Assembly: GCA_017429985.1 (NCBI GenBank)
Contig: JAFRNW010000042.1
Span: 1 to 64,000 of the forward strand
Origin: Clostridia bacterium
GTDB taxonomy: Bacteria > Bacillota > Clostridia > Christensenellales > CAG-138
Length of the DNA stretch: 64,000 nt
Reading direction: 5' to 3'
Below the pieces are notes generated by a model, which was given only the letters and a program-made list of their open reading frames with translations, did no database searches and was not told the origin of the DNA. Of the stretch, positions 25,534 to 34,248 are shown piece by piece. Every line of letters begins with the position of its first letter. Position 1 is the first letter of the stretch. A program made the position numbers and the translations under genes.

Positions 25534-25568
25534 TAAAAAAAAGCAGGATGTTCTTTCGAACATCCTGC
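25534..25568 (-). terminator. Intrinsic terminator of the Ig-like/SH3 protein gene
   Basis: An 11-bp perfect stem (GCAGGATGTTC at 25543-25553, GAACATCCTGC at 25558-25568), a 4-base loop and a long T run on the reverse strand (A run 25534-25542) lie 22 bases after the stop at 25591. Confidence 0.95.
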
Positions 25569-25590
25569 CGTGTTATAGGATTGGAATTGA

Positions 25591-27954
25591 TCAGGAAACG
25601 CTGCCGAACATCTTGTAGATGTAGCCCGTCTCGCCGTTCACATCAACGACGTACCAGTCGCCGCTCGCACCCTTCAGGGAGTAGGTGGAACCGAGCGTTG
25701 CGTGACCCATCTTGCCGTACGTTGTGCCGGGTCCTTTGCGGATGTACACATAACGTGTGCAGTTGATGATCGTCACCTTGGTCGCGGTTGCGAGACCGCC
25801 GGTGGTCGTTGTCGGGACGGACGGCGTGGTTGTCGAGGTTTCTTCGGCAACATAGGTCTTCTCGGATTCAGAGATCGGCTTCAGGTAATTCTTCCAGATC
25901 CATGCCTTTTCCGTACCGAACTGGATCTGATACCAGCCGCCGGATTCACCGACGATCTTGTACTTGCAGCCATACGGTGCGTAGCCGACGGACTTGGACG
26001 TTCCGGACGGTTTCTCACGTACGTTGACTCTGCTCTTGCAGTTGTAGACGATGCCCCAGCGAGAAAGCGCGCTGACGACCGTGACCTGGCATGTGGCAAC
26101 CTTGCCGCCGGCCGTTACGGAGATCGTTGCGGTTCCAACCTGCAGGCCCTTGATCTTTCCGCTGTCCGTTACGGAAACGATGGAGGAGTTGGAAGTCTTC
26201 CAGACCATCGAAGTGACCGTAGCGTTCGCAGGAGATACGACCGGCGTCAGAGTCGTGGAGTCGCCGAGGAGGAGCTCCAGCGCGGAAGACTTGAACTTCA
26301 GGCTGGTGAGGTTTACCTTCGGGATGACGCAGACATAGCAGTAAGCATACCGGGTCGTTCCGCCGCAGTCGACGGAGGCCTTTACGATCGCATTGCCGGG
26401 AGCGACGGCATAGACCTGACCGTTCTGGTCGACATCGATGATGCCCGTTCCGGTCACGACTTCCCATTTGATCGGATCGTAATCTGCGTCTGTCGGATAT
26501 ACGGTCGCGGTCAGGACGTAGGTGTCGCCGGCAACCATATTCAGGCTGCCCGTGCTCATATGAATGGACATGGCGGCTGTCTTGGTGACCGTGATATCCA
26601 GATCTGTCGATCTGATATCGCGGGTATTGCCCGGGTCGGCATAATAGATGGTAATGTGATCGTCACCCTCCTCAAACGGCTTTGAAGAGAAGGTGTAAGC
26701 GTTTGTTTCATGTTCCGAACCGTCTGAGTACTCAACGGAAACGATCATTCCGGTCGGATCAAAGGATTCGCCAACGTTGTATGTCGTTTTCTCAGGCGGA
26801 GCAATGATCTTCACTTTCTTCGGGTAAACCAGATTGACCGTAAAGGCATCCGTACAGACCACGCCGTTTTCCGAATAGGAAATCACGATATCCTTGTAGG
26901 TATAGTCAAAGTCAGCAATGGTGAAAGGACCTACCTGGCTGACTGTATAATCCTTAATGACCTTCGTCTTCCCGTTAGAGTAAGTTGCGGTGACGATCAT
27001 GCCAGTCAGATCCAGGGTTTCACCGCAATGGTAATTCAGCTTGTGCGGCTTCTGCGTGATCTCAATTTTGTCCAGTTCCATAATCTCCACGGTCAGCGTC
27101 GCGGTGACCGTGATGCCGCCGGACGTATAACTGAGCAGGAAGTCCTTGGTTCCCTTTATGGCGTCCTCTTCCGTAAATGTGTAGTTTTTATCATAGGAAG
27201 GGGTTACGGTCTTTTTGGAACCGTCGTCAAACGTCGCGACCACGACCATGCCGGCGGGATCGAGTTTCTGCCCGACTGCATATACCGTCTTTTTCGGCTG
27301 GGCTTCGATATCCAGAGAGACCGGCTTGTTGACTTTGACCGTAACGGAAGCGGTGTCGTACACCGTGATTCCGCCTTCGGAATATGACACGTTAATGTCA
27401 ACGGTGCCTTTCAGCGCGTCATCTTCCGTGAATGCCGTCGTAGGCGTGTATTTATAATTGTTCACAATGACCTTGTCGCCCATGACAGAAGACGGGTCAT
27501 AGTGTGCCGTGACGACCATCAGGTTCGGATTGAACTTCTCGCCGACCATATAATAATCCTTGCCGGGAAGGAACGTGATCGAGATGGAGTCCAGCTTATA
27601 GACGTCAACTTTGATTGTTTTGGACGAATCGCAGGAAACCGAAACGCCGTTTTTCGTGAAGGTATAGTTCACGTCGACACCGGTTCCGACGTCGCCGATT
27701 TCAAACGGGGTCGTTCTGAATTTCAGCCCGGCCGCGCTGTACTTGATGGTCTCAGTGGAAGAGTCATCGTAGGTGACCGTAAACTTCAACCCGGCAGGAT
27801 TGAACTTCTCGCCCACCGCGTAGGTGTCCTTTTTCAAGTCGCCTAAGTCAACATATTCTATGCTGACGGGTTTCTTGTCGGCCGCCAGTGCGATCGCGGG
27901 GATCAGCAGCATCACGGCCAGAACCGTAAGCAAGATTGCAACAGTACGTTTCAT
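25591..27954 (-). CDS. Large secreted protein with bacterial Ig-like and SH3b repeats
   Basis: This 787-residue protein starts at ATG 27954 behind AAAGGATTGG and carries a signal peptide ending near AIALAAD. Five repeats of about 80-100 residues follow, each with a Y-x-V/C-G-E-x-(F/L)-(D/N)-(P/L)-x-G-(M/L)-x-V-x-(A/V)-x-Y/F-(D/S)-(D/N)-G-like core (group 3/4 bacterial Ig-like). Two BID_2-type domains (VAGDTYVLTATVYP, LLGDSTTLTPVVSP) and two SH3b domains (SRVNVREKPSGTS, RYVYIRKGPGTTYG) separated by a Ser/Thr/Pro linker end the protein. There is no sortase motif or membrane anchor, so wall attachment by SH3b is inferred. Probably a cell-surface or matrix protein; no enzyme domain seen. Confidence 0.88.
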   Translation of the reverse strand: MKRTVAILLTVLAVMLLIPAIALAADKKPVSIEYVDLGDLKKDTYAVGEKFNPAGLKFTVTYDDSSTETIKYSAAGLKFRTTPFEIGDVGTGVDVNYTFTKNGVSVSCDSSKTIKVDVYKLDSISITFLPGKDYYMVGEKFNPNLMVVTAHYDPSSVMGDKVIVNNYKYTPTTAFTEDDALKGTVDINVSYSEGGITVYDTASVTVKVNKPVSLDIEAQPKKTVYAVGQKLDPAGMVVVATFDDGSKKTVTPSYDKNYTFTEEDAIKGTKDFLLSYTSGGITVTATLTVEIMELDKIEITQKPHKLNYHCGETLDLTGMIVTATYSNGKTKVIKDYTVSQVGPFTIADFDYTYKDIVISYSENGVVCTDAFTVNLVYPKKVKIIAPPEKTTYNVGESFDPTGMIVSVEYSDGSEHETNAYTFSSKPFEEGDDHITIYYADPGNTRDIRSTDLDITVTKTAAMSIHMSTGSLNMVAGDTYVLTATVYPTDADYDPIKWEVVTGTGIIDVDQNGQVYAVAPGNAIVKASVDCGGTTRYAYCYVCVIPKVNLTSLKFKSSALELLLGDSTTLTPVVSPANATVTSMVWKTSNSSIVSVTDSGKIKGLQVGTATISVTAGGKVATCQVTVVSALSRWGIVYNCKSRVNVREKPSGTSKSVGYAPYGCKYKIVGESGGWYQIQFGTEKAWIWKNYLKPISESEKTYVAEETSTTTPSVPTTTTGGLATATKVTIINCTRYVYIRKGPGTTYGKMGHATLGSTYSLKGASGDWYVVDVNGETGYIYKMFGSVS

Positions 27955-27980
27955 GTAAACCAATCCTTTCTATGTACATG

Positions 27981-28009
27981 ATTATACCAATACAGGGTAT
28001 ACTAAAACA
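27981..28009 (-). promoter_or_regulatory. Promoter of the Ig-like/SH3 protein gene
   Basis: Reverse strand: TGTTTT (28004-28009), a 17-base spacer and TATAAT (27981-27986) with TGG before the -10. It lies 27 bases upstream of the ATG. Confidence 0.55.
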
Positions 28010-28219
28010 CAGTGAGTATAGCATACGAAATCCAAAAAAGTAAAGAATACTGGGCTTTTCCGGCATTTCCTCACTTATGAACAAACTGTGAAATAAACGA
28101 TTTTCGGTCAATATCTAGTGGCCTTTTTTATAAAAATCCACTAATTATGGAAAATCATGTCACAAAAAATTTATAATTTGACCGGGCCGAAAACCGACTA
28201 TTTCAACGATCCGGGGCAA

Positions 28220-28540
28220 TTATTCCTTTTTGCGGTCTTTCGGACACTCCTCGGGGCATGTTTCCGCATCGCACGCTTCACATTCCTTCATCCGTTCATC
28301 GAAGACCCTGGAAAGCTCTTCAAAGAGTCCGTCGTCGGCCGGAAGGAATTCCTCAAGATCATCGTGGACGACAATTTTCATGATATATACGTCCAGCGGC
28401 TCGTCGCTTTCTTCGTCCGGCTCCGCGTCGATCAGGGCAGCGTATTCCTGGCCCTCATAATCGAAATAATCGATGACTTCCAGATCGAACTCGTTTCCGT
28501 CTTCATCCGAAAAGGTAACCAGATCGCGTTCTTCTTCCAT
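28220..28540 (-). CDS. DUF1292 family acidic protein
   Basis: This 106-residue protein starts at ATG 28540; a TTG two codons earlier is also open. It has the DUF1292 core: LVTFSDEDGNEFDLEVIDYFDYEGQEYAALI, then DVYIMKIVVHDDLEEFLP. It is very acidic and has a Cys-containing tail (CEACDAETCPEECP) that may bind metal, which most family members lack. Function of the family is unknown. It is a single gene; downstream (27955-28219) I see only the promoter of the next gene and AT-rich DNA. Confidence 0.87.
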   Translation of the reverse strand: MEEERDLVTFSDEDGNEFDLEVIDYFDYEGQEYAALIDAEPDEESDEPLDVYIMKIVVHDDLEEFLPADDGLFEELSRVFDERMKECEACDAETCPEECPKDRKKE

Positions 28541-28752
28541 AAGCAAACACCATCCTATACTAAAAAATATGTATCCTCAATTATCATATTACCCCCGCAA
28601 CGGGCAAAAAAAAAGCGAACATATGATGAACAATTATGGCGTGAAACAAAAGCGGAAAGCCCTGCCTTGTAAGGAAGGAAAACGGCATGATATACTATAT
28701 TTAGTGAAATCTAGTTATCCGTCAAAAAATCTTTTTGCCTTTCATAAAAAAA

Positions 28753-28780
28753 TTGTCTGATTTGGTTGAAAACATATAAA
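28753..28780 (+). promoter_or_regulatory. Promoter of the YheO-type regulator gene
   Basis: TTGTCT (28753-28758), a 16-base spacer and TATAAA (28775-28780) lie 47 bases before ATG 28828. The rest of 28541-28752 shows no gene. Confidence 0.45.
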
Positions 28781-28827
28781 ACCATGCATTATTATTGAAT
28801 ATAGGAATAGGAAACAGGAGCTGTTCT

Positions 28828-29469
28828 ATGGATCTGGAATTATTGCGTCGGCTTGCAAAAGCCATATCCGCCGAGTTCGGGAAAAACTGTGAAGTGATCG
28901 TCCATGATCTGAAAGCGGAAGATCTGGATCATACGATCGTTGCTGCGGAAAACGGACACGTTTCAAACCGTCAGCTCGGAGACGGCCCCTCCAGAATCGT
29001 CCTCGAAACACTTCAGCATAAGGAACGCGTTCCGGAGGACATGCTTGCCTACCTGACCAAAACGCATGACGGAAGGGTGCTGAAATCCAGCACGGTCTTT
29101 TTGAAAGATGCGGCCGGGAGCGTGGAAGGGGTTCTTTCCATTAATTACGACATCACGGAAATGATCATGGCGGAGCGGGCGATCGATTCGATCCTGCATC
29201 ACAAAGAGGACAAGGAAGAACAGCCTAAAAGCATTCCGCAGAGCGTGAATGAGCTGCTGGACGATCTGATCGATCAGAGCGTCCGGATTGTCGGCAAGCC
29301 CGTTGCGATGATGAATAAAGAGGACAAAACAAAAGCGATCAAATACCTGAATGACTCTGGCGCATTTCTGATTACCCGAAGCGGGGACAAGGTATCTCAC
29401 TATTTCGGAATTTCAAAATACACCCTTTATTCCTATATTGATATCAAAACAAAGAAGAACGAAACCTGA
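28828..29469 (+). CDS. YheO/DauR-type PAS-like transcriptional regulator
   Basis: This 213-residue protein starts at ATG 28828 behind CAGGAG. Residues about 1-115 form the YheO PAS-like domain ([29 protein letters not shown], and the [26 protein letters not shown] strand block). The C-terminal part ([38 protein letters not shown]) is the paired HTH. Such regulators sense small metabolites; the E. coli relative DauR responds in D-arginine use. It is directly upstream of ygeY and ygeW, so it probably controls that amino-acid or purine catabolic pair. Confidence 0.9.
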   Translation: MDLELLRRLAKAISAEFGKNCEVIVHDLKAEDLDHTIVAAENGHVSNRQLGDGPSRIVLETLQHKERVPEDMLAYLTKTHDGRVLKSSTVFLKDAAGSVEGVLSINYDITEMIMAERAIDSILHHKEDKEEQPKSIPQSVNELLDDLIDQSVRIVGKPVAMMNKEDKTKAIKYLNDSGAFLITRSGDKVSHYFGISKYTLYSYIDIKTKKNET

Positions 29470-29542
29470 ACCGGAAACCGTCACGTCCGCACAGGGGAAA
29501 TGCGGAACAGAACAATCTTATAAAATCAGAAAGGAAACAATG

Positions 29543-30907
29543 ATGATGGATGTAAACGCCGTAAGAAGTGCAGCAGAACAGTATCTGCCCCAGATGACAC
29601 GTTTTTTGCGAGACCTGATCGCCATTCCCAGCGAGAGCTGTGAAGAAGAGGGCGTTATCCGCCGTACGATCAAGGAAATGGAAGCGCTCGGCTTCGATGA
29701 AGCTTTCATTGATCCGGAAGGAAACGCGCTGGGCTATGTCGGAACAGGGGACAAAATCATTGCGTTTGACGGCCATATCGATACGGTCGGCATCGGAAAC
29801 ATCAACAACTGGAAAGAGGATCCGTACAAGGGATACGAAACGGAGGATATCATTTACGGCCGCGGCGGTTCCGATCAGGAAGGCGGCGTTGTGTCCGCTG
29901 TTTACGGCGCCAAAATCATGAAAGATCTCGGCCTGATCCCCGAGGGATACAAGATTCTCGTTGCTGCGACCGTGCAGGAAGAGGACTGCGACGGTCTCTG
30001 CTGGCAGTATATTCACAACGAAGACGGCATCACACCGGAATTCGTGGTTTCCACGGAACCGACGGACGGCGGCATTTACCGCGGACATCGCGGACGCATG
30101 GAAATCCGCGTGGATGTCGCGGGTGTTTCCTGCCACGGAAGTGCTCCGGAGCGCGGCGACAACGCCATCTATAAAATGGCGGAGATCTGCCTCCAGGTGA
30201 AGCAGCTGAACGAGAACGGATGCGGAAAAGACGATGAGATCAAAGGTCTTGTGAAGATGCTGGAACCGGAATTCAATCCGGATCATTATGAGGATGCCAG
30301 ATTCCTCGGACGCGGCACCTGCACGATCTCCCAGATTTTCTACACAAGCCCGAGCCGCTGTGCCGTCGCGGACTCCTGTGCCATCTCCATCGACCGCCGC
30401 ATGACGGCCGGAGAGACCTGGGATTCCTGCCTGAAGGAGATCGAAGACCTTCCCGCCTGCAAGAAATACGGCGCAAAGGTTTCCATGTATATGTATGACA
30501 GACCGGCATGGACCGGACTGAAATATGAAACCGAATGCTATTTCCCGACATGGATCAATAAAGAGACGGCATCCCACGTGCAGGCGATTGCAGACGCGCA
30601 CAGAGCTCTTTACGGAGACAAACGCATGGGCCATCCCGACACAAAAGCGCTCCGCGACAGACCGCTGATCGACAAATGGACCTTCTCCACCAACGGCGTT
30701 TCCATTCAGGGCAGGTACGGGATCCCCTGCGTGGGATTCGGCCCCGGCGCAGAGTCTCAGGCACACGCGCCGAACGAGATCACGTGGAAGGAAGACCTGG
30801 TCCGCTGCGCTGCGGTGTATGCGCTGACCCCGTATTTTTACAAGGGCAAGGACGATGATGACGTCTGCCAGTTCCGCGCGGGAAAAACCAATAACGATAT
30901 CAAATAA
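29543..30907 (+). CDS. ygeY: YgeY-type M20 family metallohydrolase
   Basis: This roughly 454-residue M20 peptidase-family enzyme matches YgeY (TIGR03526), found with selenium-linked purine or amino-acid catabolism genes. Metal-site motifs are FDGHIDTVG (His, Asp), [18 protein letters not shown] (bridging Asp), VQEEDCDG (catalytic Glu pair) and [18 protein letters not shown]. It probably hydrolyses an N-acyl or dipeptide-like bond in a nitrogenous metabolite. Three ATGs follow AGGA in a row (29540, 29543, 29546); 29543 has the best spacing. ygeW follows after 26 bases. No ygeX (diaminopropionate ammonia-lyase) is present. Confidence 0.93.
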   Translation: MMDVNAVRSAAEQYLPQMTRFLRDLIAIPSESCEEEGVIRRTIKEMEALGFDEAFIDPEGNALGYVGTGDKIIAFDGHIDTVGIGNINNWKEDPYKGYETEDIIYGRGGSDQEGGVVSAVYGAKIMKDLGLIPEGYKILVAATVQEEDCDGLCWQYIHNEDGITPEFVVSTEPTDGGIYRGHRGRMEIRVDVAGVSCHGSAPERGDNAIYKMAEICLQVKQLNENGCGKDDEIKGLVKMLEPEFNPDHYEDARFLGRGTCTISQIFYTSPSRCAVADSCAISIDRRMTAGETWDSCLKEIEDLPACKKYGAKVSMYMYDRPAWTGLKYETECYFPTWINKETASHVQAIADAHRALYGDKRMGHPDTKALRDRPLIDKWTFSTNGVSIQGRYGIPCVGFGPGAESQAHAPNEITWKEDLVRCAAVYALTPYFYKGKDDDDVCQFRAGKTNNDIK

Positions 30908-30933
30908 CAAATATACAGAGCAGGAGAAGAAAT

Positions 30934-32130
30934 ATGAGTAATGTAAAACAGTTTACGGATATCCTCGACAAATTGGATTTTTCCAAGATGTATGAAGGCG
31001 ATTTCTTCCTCACCTGGGAGAAATCACAGGATGAAATCAACGCGGTCTTCACCGTCGCGGACGCACTTCGCCATCTCCGCGAGAACAACATCTCCACAAA
31101 GATCTTTGATTCCGGCCTCGGCATTTCCCTGTTCCGCGATAACAGCACGAGGACAAGGTTCTCCTTCGCCTCCGCGTGCAACCTCCTTGGCCTGGAAGTC
31201 CAGGACCTGGATGAAGGCAAGAGCCAGATCGCGCACGGCGAAACGGTACGCGAAACAGCCAACATGATTTCCTTCATGGCGGACGCGATCGGAATCCGTG
31301 ACGACATGTACATCGGAAAGGGCAACACCTACATGCATTCCGTGGTCGACGCGGTTACGGAAGGAAACAAGGCCGGCGTTCTCGAACAGAAGCCGACGCT
31401 GGTCAACCTCCAGTGTGACATCGACCATCCGACGCAGTGCATGGCGGACACGCTCCATATCATCCATGAGATGGGCGGCGTGGAAAACCTGAAGGGGAAA
31501 AAGGTAGCGATGACATGGGCATACAGCCCCAGCTACGGCAAACCGCTGTCCGTTCCCCAGGGCGTGATCGGTCTGATGACCAGATTCGGCATGGACGTGA
31601 CGCTTGCCTATCCGGAAGGATACGAAGTCATGGAAGACGTTGTGGAAGTTGCGAAGAAGAATGCCGAAACCTATGGCGGGAAATTCCAGATCACGAATTC
31701 CATGGAAGAAGCGTTCAAGGATGCCGATATCGTGTATCCGAAGAGCTGGGCGCCGTTCAAAGCGATGGAAGAGCGTACGGAGCTGTACGCCAAGGGCGAT
31801 ATGGACGGGATCAAGGCGCTGGAAAAACGCCTGCTTGCGCAGAACGCGGAGCATAAGGACTGGACCTGCACGGAAGAACTGATGAAGACAACGAAGGACG
31901 GAAAGGCACTCTACCTGCACTGCCTGCCCGCCGACATCACGGGCGTTTCCTGCGAAGCAGGCGAAGTGGACGCCTCCGTATTTGACCGCTATCGCGACCC
32001 GCTCTATAAGGAAGCTTCCTTCAAGCCGTACATCATTGCCGCGATGATCTTCCTGGCCAAGGTCAAAGATCCCTCCGCGAAGCTGAAAGAACTGGAAGAA
32101 TCCGCAAAACTGAGAGCCAACACTCTGTAA
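30934..32130 (+). CDS. ygeW: YgeW-type knotted carbamoyltransferase
   Basis: This 398-residue protein belongs to the aspartate/ornithine carbamoyltransferase superfamily, YgeW branch (TIGR03316). Seen are the carbamoyl-phosphate site RDNSTRTRFSFASA (about residues 68-81), the extended GKGNTYMHSVVDAVTEG segment, HPTQCMADTLHI (second substrate site) and HCLPADITGVSCEAGEVD near the C-terminus. Natural substrate is not established; it may run in the catabolic direction to give carbamoyl phosphate and ATP. RBS CAGGAGAAG. It is likely cotranscribed with ygeY under the YheO-type regulator. Confidence 0.94.
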   Translation: MSNVKQFTDILDKLDFSKMYEGDFFLTWEKSQDEINAVFTVADALRHLRENNISTKIFDSGLGISLFRDNSTRTRFSFASACNLLGLEVQDLDEGKSQIAHGETVRETANMISFMADAIGIRDDMYIGKGNTYMHSVVDAVTEGNKAGVLEQKPTLVNLQCDIDHPTQCMADTLHIIHEMGGVENLKGKKVAMTWAYSPSYGKPLSVPQGVIGLMTRFGMDVTLAYPEGYEVMEDVVEVAKKNAETYGGKFQITNSMEEAFKDADIVYPKSWAPFKAMEERTELYAKGDMDGIKALEKRLLAQNAEHKDWTCTEELMKTTKDGKALYLHCLPADITGVSCEAGEVDASVFDRYRDPLYKEASFKPYIIAAMIFLAKVKDPSAKLKELEESAKLRANTL

Positions 32131-32132
32131 TC

Positions 32133-32162
32133 TTGGCTTAAAACGTCTCGGTATAGTATAAT
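32133..32162 (+). promoter_or_regulatory. Promoter for the tandem phosphoesterases
   Basis: TTGGCT (32133-32138), an 18-base spacer and TATAAT (32157-32162) lie just after the ygeW stop. The predicted start (about 32169) is the foot of the hairpin at 32168-32194. Confidence 0.55.
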
Positions 32163-32167
32163 GTCAT

Positions 32168-32199
32168 TCAGGCATGTGTTCTGCACATGCCTGATTTTT
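32168..32199 (+). terminator. Terminator hairpin of ygeY-ygeW, overlapping the next leader
   Basis: TCAGGCATGTG (32168-32178) pairs with CACATGCCTGA (32184-32194), followed by TTTTT. It lies downstream of both ygeW and the promoter at 32133-32162, so messages from that promoter would begin with this hairpin. Confidence 0.8.
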
Positions 32200-32207
32200 G
32201 AAAAGGA

Positions 32208-33209
32208 ATGGAAAAACGCCGCATGACAATTCGGAAAACAGGGCTTCTGCTGCCGGTATTCGTTCTTCTGCTGGTTTCAGCGTGCGCGAAACCGTCCGGC
32301 CCAGATACGGAAACAGTGGTTCCCGAGCAAACGGCTGCGCCGGCGTCAACGCCTCAGCCGACGCAGGCGCCCACAGCGACGCCTGCCCCGACGGAAGAAC
32401 CTGCGCCAACGCCTTTTTCAATTGTCTGGATCACGGATACGCAGTACCTGACCGCTGAACGCGATGCATACAGAGAGCTCGGCGAATGGATCGCAGCGCA
32501 CCGGGAAGAAGAGAATATCCGCTATATTGTCGGGACGGGGGATTACGTTCAGACGTATAACATGGAATATCAGTGGGACGAATTTCAGAAATTCCGTGAA
32601 GCCTTCCAGGGCCAGATTCCGGACATTTATATCGCAGGAAATCATGATATGAGATTAAAGGACGGCACGTTCGGGCTGTTTGTGGATCATATATACGGGG
32701 AAGGCGGTACGGAAGAACAGTCCTATCATTCCGGCCAGGGAAAATACGAACTGTTTTCAGCAGGCGGAACGGACTGGCTGATCGTTGGAATGTCTTTTGA
32801 CTACGGGAAGGAAGAGGCGCAATGGGTAAAGAGCGTTCTCGATACTTATCCGGACCGGAACGCGATCCTGCTGTTCCATGATTATCTGTTCCGTGACGGA
32901 ACGCTTGTGAAGAACGCGAAAACCATGTTTTCCGTCGCGCTGGAGCCATCCAAAAACGCGAAGCTGGTCCTGTGCGGCCATAACACGGGTTTTAATATCC
33001 GGACGGACAAACGCGGCGGGGAGGACGGCGGATATATGCAGACCATTTTCTGCAACCGCCAGAATTTCGACCGGCAGAAGGGCTGTATACAGCTTTTGAG
33101 ATTTGATACGGTCAGGGGCGTGATCGACTTCGAGTACTTTTCGCCGATAAACGACTGGGCAAAGCCTGCCCGGCATGAAATACCGATCGATTTACAAGGA
33201 CAGGGATAA
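32208..33209 (+). CDS. Metallophosphoesterase-fold lipoprotein (paralogue 1)
   Basis: This 333-residue predicted lipoprotein has lipobox LVSAC (Cys at about residue 26), a Pro/Thr/Ala linker (about 30-70) and a calcineurin-like phosphoesterase domain: WITDTQY (D77, Q79 in the DxH place), GTGDYV (111-112), AGNHD (144-147), LLFHDYL (H224) and CGHNT (257-260). The final GHxH motif has Thr for the second His, so one metal ligand is missing, while the first Asp is kept. The start is uncertain (ATG 32208 has GGA directly adjacent; ATG 32223 is next). A paralogue follows 7 bases later. Confidence 0.88.
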   Translation: MEKRRMTIRKTGLLLPVFVLLLVSACAKPSGPDTETVVPEQTAAPASTPQPTQAPTATPAPTEEPAPTPFSIVWITDTQYLTAERDAYRELGEWIAAHREEENIRYIVGTGDYVQTYNMEYQWDEFQKFREAFQGQIPDIYIAGNHDMRLKDGTFGLFVDHIYGEGGTEEQSYHSGQGKYELFSAGGTDWLIVGMSFDYGKEEAQWVKSVLDTYPDRNAILLFHDYLFRDGTLVKNAKTMFSVALEPSKNAKLVLCGHNTGFNIRTDKRGGEDGGYMQTIFCNRQNFDRQKGCIQLLRFDTVRGVIDFEYFSPINDWAKPARHEIPIDLQGQG

Positions 33210-33216
33210 ATCGAAA

Positions 33217-34149
33217 ATGAAGCGGAGTAAAAGGCTGTTCTTTTTCATGCTCTGTTGTGTCATATGCCTGAGTACGGGCATAGTGCGGGCTGACAGCGGC
33301 GCCGAGCCTCCGGCCGCCGAACAGAACGATGACGGTGCGGGGGTTGCGTCGTTCCTGTGGATCACGAATTTGCAGGATTGTGCATATCATCCGGGAGAGT
33401 ATGCTTTTGTTGCCGAATGGTGCCGCGCTCTGGCGGAAGAAAAGCATGTGTCGTTCATTATGGGTACCGGCGATTATGTCGGGAAATGGTACAGCGAGCA
33501 GCAATGGGAAGAGTTCGGAGCGTTTCTTGATATCATGAACAGAACGGTTCCGGGTCTTTATATTGCAGGAAACCACGATTACCGTCTTCTGACGGAGGAT
33601 TTCCGTCCTTTTCTGGAACGCATATACGGAAATGACGACTGCTCCGGGGACGAGTATTACAAAAACGGGAGGGGACGGTATGCGATCGTAAAGGACGGAG
33701 GACTGAGCTGGCTGGTCATAGGCATGTCGTATTCGTGCGGAGACGCCGAACGGGAATGGATCAGCGATGTGCTGGAACGATACCCCGATTATCCTGCCAT
33801 TCTTCTCTTTCATAATTATCTTGAATCCAACGGCCGGTTTACGGCGCCCGGGAGAAGGGTTTATGACGAAGTGATCGCGACGCATCAGAATGTCAGACTG
33901 GTGCTGTGCGGGCACAATCACAGCGCAAGAGTACGGACGGACTGGCCGGCCGGACCGGACGGACGGTTCGTGCAGACCGTGATGTACAATTTTCAGGAAC
34001 GTCAGGCCAGGCGCGGCAGTGTCCAGCTGCTCGAGATCGATGTTCCCGCACAGACTGTACACCTGCTGTGCCAGTCTCCGATCAAAACCAGGATCAAGCC
34101 GCTGACGAAAGACTTTGCGCTGGATCTGAGCGGGTATTCCGGACAATAA
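33217..34149 (+). CDS. Secreted metallophosphoesterase-fold protein (paralogue 2)
   Basis: This 310-residue protein starts at ATG 33217; the open frame back to 33175 overlaps the upstream gene. It has a signal peptide (cleavage near VRA-DS, residue 25) but no lipobox, and a calcineurin-like domain colinear with its neighbour: WITNLQD (N51 in place of the first metal-binding Asp), GTGDYV (85-86), AGNHD (118-121), LLFHNYL (H199) and an intact CGHNH (H233, H235). It has lost a different ligand than paralogue 1. The pair arose by tandem duplication. Whether either is active alone is unclear. Confidence 0.88.
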   Translation: MKRSKRLFFFMLCCVICLSTGIVRADSGAEPPAAEQNDDGAGVASFLWITNLQDCAYHPGEYAFVAEWCRALAEEKHVSFIMGTGDYVGKWYSEQQWEEFGAFLDIMNRTVPGLYIAGNHDYRLLTEDFRPFLERIYGNDDCSGDEYYKNGRGRYAIVKDGGLSWLVIGMSYSCGDAEREWISDVLERYPDYPAILLFHNYLESNGRFTAPGRRVYDEVIATHQNVRLVLCGHNHSARVRTDWPAGPDGRFVQTVMYNFQERQARRGSVQLLEIDVPAQTVHLLCQSPIKTRIKPLTKDFALDLSGYSGQ

Positions 34150-34197
34150 CGGGAAACGCCCCAGAGCATTCTGCCTGCATGCAAGAGGAGCCGCAAT

Positions 34198-34225
34198 CAA
34201 AAAAGCCTCTTCTTCCGAAGAGGCC
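34198..34225 (-). terminator. Intrinsic terminator of asnS
   Basis: GCCTCTTC (34205-34212) pairs with GAAGAGGC (34217-34224) around a 4-base loop; the reverse strand continues into six T residues. It lies 25 bases after the asnS stop. Confidence 0.9.
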
Positions 34226-34248
34226 GAAACACGTGGTGTTTCCAAAGG

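Noticed and set aside
29444..30910. A 488-codon open frame on the reverse strand covering all of ygeY
   Set aside because: It is the shadow of ygeY, which has clear M20 catalytic motifs. The reverse translation has no recognisable domain and no ribosome binding site.
34225..34245. CACGTG with flanking AAACA/TGTTT near 34230
   Set aside because: The half sites are in the wrong order for parS (outside-in), so it is a chance palindrome beside the asnS terminator.
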